Assembly: GCF_004328645.1 (NCBI RefSeq)
Contig: NZ_CP031395.1
Span: 2,691,501 to 2,755,500 of the forward strand
Source of the DNA: Hylemonella gracilis
GTDB lineage: Bacteria; Pseudomonadota; Gammaproteobacteria; Burkholderiales; Burkholderiaceae_C
Length of the DNA: 64,000 nucleotides
Reading direction: 5' to 3'
Below the pieces are notes generated by a model, which had not been told where the DNA came from, did not search any database, and saw only the letters and a list, made by a program, of their open reading frames with translations. How positions within the stretch are numbered: position 1 is the first letter of the stretch; every line of letters starts with the position of its first letter. Made by a program: the position numbers and the translations under genes. Shown piece by piece: positions 57,050 through 64,000 of this stretch.

Positions 57050-57928
57050 ATGACAGACAGCAAGGCGCTCGGTGCGGGCCTCGGCCTGAAACCGCAGCAC
57101 TACGCGGACGCGCGCGACGCGTCCGACCCCGGCCTGTGGTTCGAGGTGCATCCCGAGAACTACCTGGTCGAGGGTGGTCCGCGCCTGGCCTGGCTGGAGG
57201 CCGTGCGGGCGCGGCATCCGCTGTCCTTGCATGGGGTCTCGCTCTCGCTGGCGGCGGACGCGCCGCCCGACCCCGCGCAGCTGGCGCGACTCGCGCACCT
57301 GGCCGCGCGGGTCCAGCCAGCGCTGGTGTCCGAACACCTGGCCTGGTCCACCTGGAACGGCCACTACCACCCTGATCTGCTGCCCTTCCCCCGCACCCAC
57401 GCCGCCCTGGCGCGCATCGCCGGCAACGTCGCGCGGGTACAGGACGCGTTGGGCCGACGCATCGCCATCGAAAACCCCTCGCACTACCTGCGCATCGAAG
57501 GGCACGACTGGGGCGAAATCGATTTCCTGGCCGAGTTGGTGCGACGCAGCGGCTGCGGCTTGCTGCTGGACGTGAACAATGTGCAGGTCGGCGCCCACAA
57601 CCTGGGCTATGACGCGATCGCTTACCTGGACGCCTTCCCCGCCGAGGCCGTGCTGGAAATCCACCTCGCAGGACACCGCCACGATGAAGGACAAACCGCC
57701 CGCGCAGTTGAGGACGACGGCACGGGAACGGCAAGCGTCTTGCTGATCGACAGCCACGACACACCCGTCGCCGAGTCCGTATGGGCTTTGTACGAGCGCC
57801 TGATCACGCGCATTGGCCCACGCCCCACGCTGATCGAACGCGACGACGCCATCCCGCCGTTCGCCGAATTGCTGGCCGAGGCGCGGCGGGCGGCGGACCT
57901 GCTGATGCCACAGGAACTCGCGGCATGA
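57050..57928 (+). CDS. bufB: DUF692 multinuclear iron-dependent oxidase (bufferin maturase)
   Basis: 292 aa MNIO enzyme with a TIM-barrel core. Family motifs are [65 protein letters not shown] and DSHDTPV, which supply the metal ligands. MNIO enzymes oxidise cysteine residues of precursor peptides; here the substrate is probably the four-Cys peptide 21 bp upstream. Stop and next start overlap as ATGA. Confidence 0.93.
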   Translation: MTDSKALGAGLGLKPQHYADARDASDPGLWFEVHPENYLVEGGPRLAWLEAVRARHPLSLHGVSLSLAADAPPDPAQLARLAHLAARVQPALVSEHLAWSTWNGHYHPDLLPFPRTHAALARIAGNVARVQDALGRRIAIENPSHYLRIEGHDWGEIDFLAELVRRSGCGLLLDVNNVQVGAHNLGYDAIAYLDAFPAEAVLEIHLAGHRHDEGQTARAVEDDGTGTASVLLIDSHDTPVAESVWALYERLITRIGPRPTLIERDDAIPPFAELLAEARRAADLLMPQELAA

Positions 57929-58737
57929 GGACCGATGCGTTCCACGGCGCGATGATCGGCGATGAACTGGCCCGCTTCCAGAACGACTTCCTGCTCGCGC
58001 TCTACCACCCTGATTCGGCCACGACCGCCCCAGCTACTGTGGCCGCGCTGGTGAGACAACCTGGTTTCGCGGTCTACCGCAACACCATCCTCAAGGGCTG
58101 CATCGACGCGCTGGAGGCCAACTTCCCGGTCGTGGCGCGTCTGGTCGGGTCGGCCTGGTTCCGCGCCGCTGCGCTGCCTTATGTGCGGGCCATGCCCCCG
58201 ACCTCGGTCATGCTGATGGACTATGGCCTGGACTTTCCCGACTTCCTCGCCGACTTCGCGCCCGCGCGCGAACTGCCCTATCTCGCCGACGTCGCGCGGC
58301 TGGACCGGTGCTGGACCGAGGCGCACATGGCGGCCGACGCCCCGGCGCTGGACGCGGACAGCCTGGCGACGCTGACGGCCGAGGCCCTCGGCGAGCTGCA
58401 CCTGTATCCGCATCCGGCCACGCGGTGGGCCTGGCACCCGGACCAGCCCATCTACGCCCTGTGGCACGCCAACCGCGAACAAGTGCCTCTGGACCCAGAC
58501 CTGGCCTGGGTCGGCGACGGCGCCCTGCTGACGCGCACGGCTCACGACGGCGTGGTGCGCTGGCAGGCAGTCGGACCTGGGCTGTGCGCCTTCCTCGACG
58601 CCTGCGCCGCCCACCGAGCCTTGGCCGAAGCCGCGCAAGCGGCACTGCACGCCCAGCCCGATCTGGATTTGACCCGCCTGCTGGCCGATTTGATCGCCGC
58701 CGGCGCGCTGACGGTGACGGCAAGCACCGAGCGCTGA
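57925..58737 (+). CDS. bufC: DUF2063 partner protein of the bufferin maturase
   Basis: 270 aa. N-terminal DUF2063 helical domain ([35 protein letters not shown]) and a C-terminal domain with [22 protein letters not shown]2063 proteins accompany DUF692 enzymes and deliver or bind the precursor. The start at 57925 overlaps the maturase stop by four bases, so the two are made together; a longer frame from 57781 would overlap the enzyme and is rejected. Confidence 0.9.
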   Translation: MRTDAFHGAMIGDELARFQNDFLLALYHPDSATTAPATVAALVRQPGFAVYRNTILKGCIDALEANFPVVARLVGSAWFRAAALPYVRAMPPTSVMLMDYGLDFPDFLADFAPARELPYLADVARLDRCWTEAHMAADAPALDADSLATLTAEALGELHLYPHPATRWAWHPDQPIYALWHANREQVPLDPDLAWVGDGALLTRTAHDGVVRWQAVGPGLCAFLDACAAHRALAEAAQAALHAQPDLDLTRLLADLIAAGALTVTASTER

Positions 58738-58768
58738 ACCGACGCCCCCCCTCCGAAGGACACCCAAC

Positions 58769-59284
58769 ATGCCCACGCCCCAGGACTCCTCCCCAAGCGG
58801 TGCGCCGCTCAAGACCGCGGCCTCCGCAAGACAAACGTCCCTGACTGCAGCCCTGCGCGCGCGCTGGAACCGCGGTGCGGAGCAGCTTGAACGCTGGATC
58901 GGCCATGACCTGCTCGCGGTCCTGGGCCGCGTCGCCATGGCGGCCCTCTTCTTCCAGTCGGGCCGCACCAAGGTGACGGGCCTGCTCACTGTCAGCGAAG
59001 GCACCTACACACTGTTCCGCGAGGAGTACCGGCTGCCCTTGCTGCCCCCCGAGCTGGCCGCGCACCTTGCGGCCTATGCCGAGCACCTGTTCCCGCTGCT
59101 GCTGCTGCTGGGCCTGGCCACGCGCCTGTCGGCTCTGGCCCTGCTGGGCATGACCTTGGTGATCCAGGTCTTCGTCTACCCCGATGCCTGGCCCACCCAC
59201 GTGTCCTGGGCCGGCCTGCTGCTCTACCTCGCCGCGCGCGGCGGTGGCGCGCTGTCTGTCGACCGCGCCCTGGGGCTGCGCTGA
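58769..59284 (+). CDS. DoxX family membrane protein of the bufferin operon
   Basis: 171 aa with four helices: LAVLGRVAMAALFFQSGRTK, then LFPLLLLLGLATRLSALALL, LGMTLVIQVFVYPDAW and GLLLYLAARGGG. It belongs to DoxX/DoxD, often found after DUF692-DUF2063 pairs, and may supply electrons from the quinone pool to modification. Function is inferred from family and position, 31 bp after bufC. It appears to be the last gene of the operon. Confidence 0.88.
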   Translation: MPTPQDSSPSGAPLKTAASARQTSLTAALRARWNRGAEQLERWIGHDLLAVLGRVAMAALFFQSGRTKVTGLLTVSEGTYTLFREEYRLPLLPPELAAHLAAYAEHLFPLLLLLGLATRLSALALLGMTLVIQVFVYPDAWPTHVSWAGLLLYLAARGGGALSVDRALGLR

Positions 59285-59374
59285 GCACCGGCACCTCGCC
59301 TTGTCCCCCAAGAACCCTCAGTCCTTTAACCCGTCACCGCGTCATGTCGTACGCAGAACAGGAAGCCTGCCGCC

Positions 59375-61069
59375 ATGGTCCCCCGCTTGAAAATCCGCAC
59401 CGGCCTCTGGCTGGTATTGGGCATTTTTTCCATGGCCCTCTGGGCCTCGGCCGGCCTGGCCTGGCTGGGCGCGCGCCAGGCCGCGCGCGACATCGATGCG
59501 ACGACGCAGCTGGACCAGCGGATCCGCCCCCTGCACGAGACCGGCCGGCTGCTGCTGACGGCCCTGGTCGGCATGAACAACGCCTACATCAATCTGCAGC
59601 GCGGGGACCAGATCGCGGCCACCGATGAGGTACGCAAAGCCTCGGCCGCGGTCCAGGCCGCCGCAAAGGCCTTCGAGACCTACCGTGCTGCGGTGCCGCC
59701 CGACGACCTGCACGCGCGTCGAGCCGTGCAGGCCTACGAGCGCTATGCGCGGGTGCTGGGCCTGCGCGAGGAAGCGCTGTACGAAGTGTCTCTGGACCGT
59801 TACGTCGCCGCCAGTGGCGAGGCCGAGCAGGCCGACAAGGACTTCGATACTGCCCTGCGCGAAGCGATCGTCGAAGGCGAGGCGCAACGCGAGACGCTAC
59901 GCCTTGAGTCCGAGGCACGCGCCACCCGCTCAGGCGGCATCGCTGTGGGGTTGTTCGGCCTGTCGCTGGCCATGGCCGCGCTCTGCCTCTGGTTCTTCCG
60001 CCAGCGCCTGCTCGGGCCGCTGAACCAGGCGGGTCAGCACTTCGACCGGATCGCGGCCGGTGACCTGGGTGGCACGGTGGCCGGCGCGCGACAGGACGAG
60101 ATCGGCACGCTGCTGACCGCGCTGGACCGCATGCAGGGCGGGCTGGCCCGCACCGTGGCAAGCATCCGGCACGGCGCCTCGTCGGTGGACCAGGGCACCC
60201 GCGGCATCGCTGACGGCAACCTGGCCCTGTCGGCACGCACTGAGCAACAGGCGGCCGCGCTGGAACAGACGGCCGCCACGCTGGAAGAGCTGTCGGCCGC
60301 CGTGCGGCAGAACGCCGGGCAGACAAGCCAGACCCGCGACCTGGCCCGCGCCGCCTCGGACGAAGCCGCCCTGGGCGGTCAGGCCGTGGCCCGGATCACG
60401 GAGACCATGCAGCAGGTCTCGACCCATGCGCGGCGCATCGTGGACATCGTGGGCATCATCGATGGCATCGCCTTCCAGACCAATCTGCTGGCGCTCAATG
60501 CCGCGGTGGAGGCGGCCCGCGCGGGCCCTCAAGGCAAGGGCTTCGCCGTGGTGGCCGGCGAGGTGCGCTCGCTGGCGCAACGCAGCGCGCGGGCCGCGGC
60601 CGAGGTCAAGGACCTGATCGAACAATCCTCGGCCAGCGTGGCGCTGGGCGAAGGTCAGGCCAACGAAGCTGACCGCACGATGCGGCAGATCGTGAAGTCG
60701 GTCGAGCAACTGATGCAGACCCTGGATCAGGTCGCGCTGGCCACGGCCGAGCAGTCCGACGGCATTCAACAGGTCAGTCTGGCCGTCACCGAGATGGACC
60801 GCGCCACACAGGAAAACGCCGGCCTGGTCGAGCAGACCGCGCGCGCCGCCAAGGCGCTCAAGGCGCAGTCCGATCAGTTGGTGGAAACGGTCTCGGTGTT
60901 CCGTCTCTCGCCCGGCACGGCCGCGGACGAGGCAGCGCCCCCGTCGCCGGCCCAGGCTACGGGCTCAGACTTCCAGCCACTCCTTGCGCACCGCGCCGTT
61001 GGCGCGCAGCGCCTCGGGCGAGCCTTCGAACACGATGCTGCCGTGGCCCATCACGAGCACACGGTCTGA
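59375..61069 (+). CDS. Methyl-accepting chemotaxis protein with C-terminal overlap into livF
   Basis: 564 aa. First helix [20 protein letters not shown], four-helix-bundle sensor (about 30-190), second helix [23 protein letters not shown] and signalling domain with tip [20 protein letters not shown]. The usual end VSVFRLS is followed by about 55 more residues. The last 35 (around [16 protein letters not shown]) are encoded by the strand opposite the livF end, an overlap of 105 bp. The extra tail looks like readthrough into antisense of livF rather than a family feature. Confidence 0.9.
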   Translation: MVPRLKIRTGLWLVLGIFSMALWASAGLAWLGARQAARDIDATTQLDQRIRPLHETGRLLLTALVGMNNAYINLQRGDQIAATDEVRKASAAVQAAAKAFETYRAAVPPDDLHARRAVQAYERYARVLGLREEALYEVSLDRYVAASGEAEQADKDFDTALREAIVEGEAQRETLRLESEARATRSGGIAVGLFGLSLAMAALCLWFFRQRLLGPLNQAGQHFDRIAAGDLGGTVAGARQDEIGTLLTALDRMQGGLARTVASIRHGASSVDQGTRGIADGNLALSARTEQQAAALEQTAATLEELSAAVRQNAGQTSQTRDLARAASDEAALGGQAVARITETMQQVSTHARRIVDIVGIIDGIAFQTNLLALNAAVEAARAGPQGKGFAVVAGEVRSLAQRSARAAAEVKDLIEQSSASVALGEGQANEADRTMRQIVKSVEQLMQTLDQVALATAEQSDGIQQVSLAVTEMDRATQENAGLVEQTARAAKALKAQSDQLVETVSVFRLSPGTAADEAAPPSPAQATGSDFQPLLAHRAVGAQRLGRAFEHDAAVAHHEHTV

Positions 61070-61687
61070 GATCGTCATCGCGATGGTGAGCTTTTGCTCG
61101 ATCAGCAGCACCGACACGCCGCGCGCCTTCAGCGTCTGAAGGTATTGCCCCACCAGTTCGACAATCTTGGGCGCGAGGCCCTCGGTGGGCTCGTCGATGA
61201 TGATGAGGTCCGGGTCACCCATCAGGGTGCGGCACAGCGTCAGCATCTGCTGCTCACCACCGGACAGCACCCCGCCGGGCGTGTGCTGGCGTTCCCGCAG
61301 GCGCGGGAACAGGGTGTACATGTCATCGTAGGACCAGCGACTGGCCCGGCCCGGCCCACTGCGCTTCACGCCCAGCATCAGATTCTGGTGCACCGTGAGA
61401 TCGGGAAAGATGTCGCGGTTCTCCGGCACGTAACCCAGGCCCAGGTGCGCGACTTCGTAGGCCTTGCGGCCCTGGAAAGCGCGCTCCCGCCAACGCAGAT
61501 CGCCCGTGCAGTCCACCAGGCCCATGATGGCCTTGGCGGTGGTCGAGCGGCCTGAGCCATTGCGCCCGAGCAGGGCCACGATCTCGCCTTCGCCCACCGC
61601 GAAGTTCACACCGTGCAGCACATGGCTCTTGCCGTAATAGGCATGCAGGTTACGGACCTGCAGCAGCGGATTCTTCAATGCGCTCAT
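60965..61687 (-). CDS. livF: Branched-chain amino acid ABC transporter ATPase LivF
   Basis: 240 aa. Walker A reads GRNGSGRST with Arg at position 47 where Lys is normal; signature LSGGEQQM, Walker [12 protein letters not shown] and the switch His replaced region [10 protein letters not shown] follow, as in LivF. The start at 61687 has GGAG eight bases before; the frame extends to 61750, which would overlap livG by four bases but has a poorly placed site. It powers uptake with LivG. The 3' end overlaps the chemoreceptor gene on the other strand. Confidence 0.92.
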   Translation of the reverse strand: MSALKNPLLQVRNLHAYYGKSHVLHGVNFAVGEGEIVALLGRNGSGRSTTAKAIMGLVDCTGDLRWRERAFQGRKAYEVAHLGLGYVPENRDIFPDLTVHQNLMLGVKRSGPGRASRWSYDDMYTLFPRLRERQHTPGGVLSGGEQQMLTLCRTLMGDPDLIIIDEPTEGLAPKIVELVGQYLQTLKARGVSVLLIEQKLTIAMTISDRVLVMGHGSIVFEGSPEALRANGAVRKEWLEV

Positions 61688-61746
61688 GGCGTCATCTCCG
61701 TGCTGCGCGCTGCGATGCAGAGCGCCTTCGGGCAGTCGCGCGGCGC

Positions 61747-62556
61747 TCATGGCCTGGCCTCCGCCTGCGCATCTGCAACCACCGAGCCCAGATACGCCTC
61801 CTGCACGCGCGCGTTGGCGCGCACGGCCTCGGGGGTGTCAAAGGCCAGCAACTCGCCGTAGACCACCACGGCAATCCTGTCGGCCAGGCCGAAAACCACG
61901 CCCATGTCATGCTCCACGGTCAGCAGGGTCTTGCCCTCGGTCACCTCGCGGATCAGTCCGATGAAGCGCGTGGTCTCGCTCTGGCTCATGCCGGCGGTCG
62001 GCTCGTCGAGCAGGATGACCTCGGCCCCGCCCGCGATGGTGATGCCGATCTCCAGCGCGCGCTGCTCGGCATAGGTGAGGTTCACGGCCAGCGTGTCGCG
62101 CCGCCGGTCCAGCCGGATCATGGTCATCAGCTCCGTCACGCGCGCGTTCACGTCGTGCAGGCCGACCAGAAAGCGCCAGAAGGTGTAGCGGTAGCCCAGG
62201 CTCCAGAGCACCGCGCAGCGCAGGTTTTCCATCACGCTGAGCTTGGGGAAGATGTTGGTGATCTGGAAGCTGCGCGCCAGGCCCTTGCGGTAGATCTCGT
62301 AAGGGCGCAGGCCGTCGATGCGCTGGCCCTTGAGCAGGATCTCGCCCGAGCTCGGTCCGAAGCGCCCGCTGATCAGATTGAACAGCGTGGACTTGCCGGC
62401 GCCGTTGGGGCCGATCACGGCCACGCGCTCGCCCTGTTGCACCGTCAGGTCAATGCCACGGATGATCTCGGACTTGCCAAAACGCTTGGTGACGCCCCGG
62501 AGTTCCAGGGCGCTCACGGGAGGCGCGGAATTCATGGCCATGGTCATGGTGCTCAC
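61747..62556 (-). CDS. livG: Branched-chain amino acid ABC transporter ATPase LivG
   Basis: 269 aa. Walker A GPNGAGKST, Q-loop region RSFQITNIFPKLSV, signature LTYAEQRALEIG (LivG variant of LSGGQ), Walker B VILLDEPTAGM and switch VEHDMGVVFGLA. The GTG at 62556 overlaps the livM stop (GTGA) with GGAAGG just upstream; the ATG at 62547 is an alternative. It partners LivF. Confidence 0.93.
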   Translation of the reverse strand: MSTMTMAMNSAPPVSALELRGVTKRFGKSEIIRGIDLTVQQGERVAVIGPNGAGKSTLFNLISGRFGPSSGEILLKGQRIDGLRPYEIYRKGLARSFQITNIFPKLSVMENLRCAVLWSLGYRYTFWRFLVGLHDVNARVTELMTMIRLDRRRDTLAVNLTYAEQRALEIGITIAGGAEVILLDEPTAGMSQSETTRFIGLIREVTEGKTLLTVEHDMGVVFGLADRIAVVVYGELLAFDTPEAVRANARVQEAYLGSVVADAQAEARP

Positions 62557-63860
62557 AGCCCTTCCCTGTGCTTGATGATGCGCTCGATGCGGGACTGCAC
62601 CTCGCCCCAGCGGCGCACATAGTGGCGGCGCGTCCACTCGAACCATGCCAGGCCCGCCACGGTGAACCCGAGCGCGCCAAGCCACGTTGCAGGCCGATGC
62701 ACATCCAGCATCAGGCCCATGAACGCCACCTCCGAGCCGAGGGTCACGTTGAGTTGCCGGTGGTAGACCATCTCGATCAGCACTGCGGCACCCAGCAACG
62801 CGAACGCGCCGCTCAACATCAGGCCCAGCGTGCTTTTCGCGATGCGCCCCCAGAAACCGAATTTCGCCACGCGCAGGTTCATCAGAATGAGGCTGGCCAC
62901 GCCACCCGGCGCGTACATGACCATGAACAGAAAGATCAGACCCAGATAGAGCAACCAGGCCTTGGTCAGCTCCGACAGCATCACGGAGGCCAGCACCAGC
63001 AGCACCCCGCCGATGATCGGACCGAAAAACACCGTGGCACCGCCCAGGAAGGTGAAGAGCAGGTAGCCGCCCGAGCGCAGCGGCCCCACCACCTCGGCCG
63101 TGACGATCTCGAACAGGATGGCGCCCAGGCCACCTGCAATGCCCGCGAAGAAGCCCGCGACCATGAAGGCCAGGTAGCGCACGCGCTGCGTGCTGTAGCC
63201 GATGAACTCCACGCGTTCGGGGTTGTCCCGCACGGCATTGAGAATGCGCCCCAGCGGCGTGCGCGTGAAGGCGTACATCAGCGCGACGCAGACAAAGGTG
63301 TAGACCGCGATCAGGTAGTACACCTGCACGCCGGAGCCATAGCTGATCCCCTTGTCAAAGATGCCCTGCAGCACCGGCTTGCCTACCACCCGATTGGCCG
63401 TGACGCCCGCCTCGCCGCCGAAGAACTCCGAGAACATCAGGGACATGGCGAACACCAGCTCGGCCATGCCCAGGGTGATCATGGCGAAGGACGTGCCTGC
63501 TTTCTTGGTCGTGACGAAGCCAAAAAGAAAGGCGAAGAACAGACCAGCCAGACCGCCCACCAGCGGCAGCAGGCTGACCGGCACGAAAGGACTGCCCGCC
63601 TTGGCCAGGCCGCTCATCATGTTGAGCGCGTGGATGGTCATGTAAGCGCCCAGGCCCGAGTAGACCGCGTGGCCGAAACTCAGCATGCCGCCCTGCCCCA
63701 GCAGCATGTTGTAGGACAGGCAGGCGATGATGGCGACGCCCATCTGAGACAGCAGGCTGACCGCGAGGCTGCTGGTGAACAGCCGCGGCATGGTCAGCAG
63801 CATCAGGGCGAACAGACTCCAGATGAGCCAGCGCCCCCAGTTGAAGGATAGTGGGGTCAT
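62553..63860 (-). CDS. livM: Branched-chain amino acid ABC transporter permease LivM
   Basis: 435 aa permease with about ten helices in the core and a C-terminal extension. LSYNMLLGQGGMLSFGHAVY is the LivM signature and AVRDNPERVEFIGYSTQRVR the coupling region. The extra C-terminal part has two more helices (LGLMLSGAFALLGAAVLIEM and a final one), longer than E. coli LivM. Ten bp separate it from livH. Confidence 0.93.
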   Translation of the reverse strand: MTPLSFNWGRWLIWSLFALMLLTMPRLFTSSLAVSLLSQMGVAIIACLSYNMLLGQGGMLSFGHAVYSGLGAYMTIHALNMMSGLAKAGSPFVPVSLLPLVGGLAGLFFAFLFGFVTTKKAGTSFAMITLGMAELVFAMSLMFSEFFGGEAGVTANRVVGKPVLQGIFDKGISYGSGVQVYYLIAVYTFVCVALMYAFTRTPLGRILNAVRDNPERVEFIGYSTQRVRYLAFMVAGFFAGIAGGLGAILFEIVTAEVVGPLRSGGYLLFTFLGGATVFFGPIIGGVLLVLASVMLSELTKAWLLYLGLIFLFMVMYAPGGVASLILMNLRVAKFGFWGRIAKSTLGLMLSGAFALLGAAVLIEMVYHRQLNVTLGSEVAFMGLMLDVHRPATWLGALGFTVAGLAWFEWTRRHYVRRWGEVQSRIERIIKHREGL

Positions 63861-63870
63861 GGTGTTGTCC

Positions 63871-64000
63871 TCATTCTTCGCGCGTGCCCAGCAGGCCCTT
63901 GGGCCTGAAGATGAGGATCAGCACCAGGAACAGGTAGGGCAGGATGGGCGCCACCTGCGCCAGCGTGAGCTTGAGGATGGAATTGTTGCGTGCCGTCGCG
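63871..64000 (-). CDS. livH: Branched-chain amino acid ABC transporter permease LivH, 3' end
   Basis: Only the last 43 codons are in the window. The minus strand translates LAQVAPILPYLFLVLILIFR then PKGLLGTREE and a TGA (63871-63873), the standard C-terminal end of LivH. It is the first visible gene of the livHMGF block and continues beyond the right edge. Confidence 0.88.
   Translation of the reverse strand, partial: ATARNNSILKLTLAQVAPILPYLFLVLILIFRPKGLLGTREE

Overview
The window is high-GC chromosomal DNA, densely coded on both strands, with gene arrangements typical of Burkholderiales and most like Comamonadaceae. Pointers to this are pepA divergent from lptFG, holC next to pepA, a livHMGF block, many LysR and chemoreceptor genes, and an AidB/acyl-CoA dehydrogenase/thiolase block. 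The taxonomic call is inference from gene content and order. No insertion sequence, prophage, rRNA operon or CRISPR array is visible. One tRNA gene, tRNA-Ser(GGA), is present.

Layout. 1-9.8 kb: end of an SPFH gene, rarD, tRNA-Ser, a periplasmic amino-acid-binding lipoprotein, holC, pepA, the LPS export permeases lptF/lptG, a CbiX-type chelatase and a chemoreceptor. 9.8-15.4 kb (minus): patatin-like lipase, HDOD protein, tex and a LysR regulator. 15.5-18.8 kb: a three-gene uracil catabolism (URC-type) operon of a GTP-cyclohydrolase-II-like protein, a DUF1688 protein and uracil phosphoribosyltransferase. 18.8-23.1 kb (minus): PepSY membrane protein, a frameshifted TonB-dependent receptor and a DUF2946-type protein. 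23.2-31.5 kb: BMP-type nucleobase/nucleoside ABC transporter, LysR/MFS pair (MFS frameshifted) and a cytosine-deaminase-like amidohydrolase. 31.8-38.3 kb: MHYT-GGDEF-EAL protein, SDR, ketopantoate-reductase-like protein, sirtuin and exonuclease I. 38.4-48.5 kb (minus): a fatty-acid/acyl-CoA degradation block. 48.6-56.4 kb (minus): a copper resistance operon apparently headed by an ECF sigma factor and its NrsF-type anti-sigma. 56.7-59.3 kb (plus): a bufferin operon (DUF2282, DUF692, DUF2063, DoxX). 59.4-64 kb: a chemoreceptor and the minus-strand livHMGF block, cut by the window edge.

The most interesting system is at 48.6-59.3 kb. The sigma factor gene and the bufferin precursor gene diverge, and each carries the same promoter-like motif, CTGTAACC-N14-AACGAAT, in the intergenic region. 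This ties copper oxidation and efflux (multicopper oxidase, CopB, cupredoxin, DUF411 protein, P1B ATPase) to production of a modified copper-sequestering peptide under one sigma/anti-sigma switch.

The second layer of interest is non-coding. Four ~95 bp nested palindromes lie in the intergenic gaps of the 38-45 kb block. Two copies of another dispersed repeat lie at 24.2 and 36.7 kb, and there is a seven-unit pentanucleotide repeat at 31.5 kb. Two genes carry single-base frameshifts, and each is restored by adding one G to a G run.
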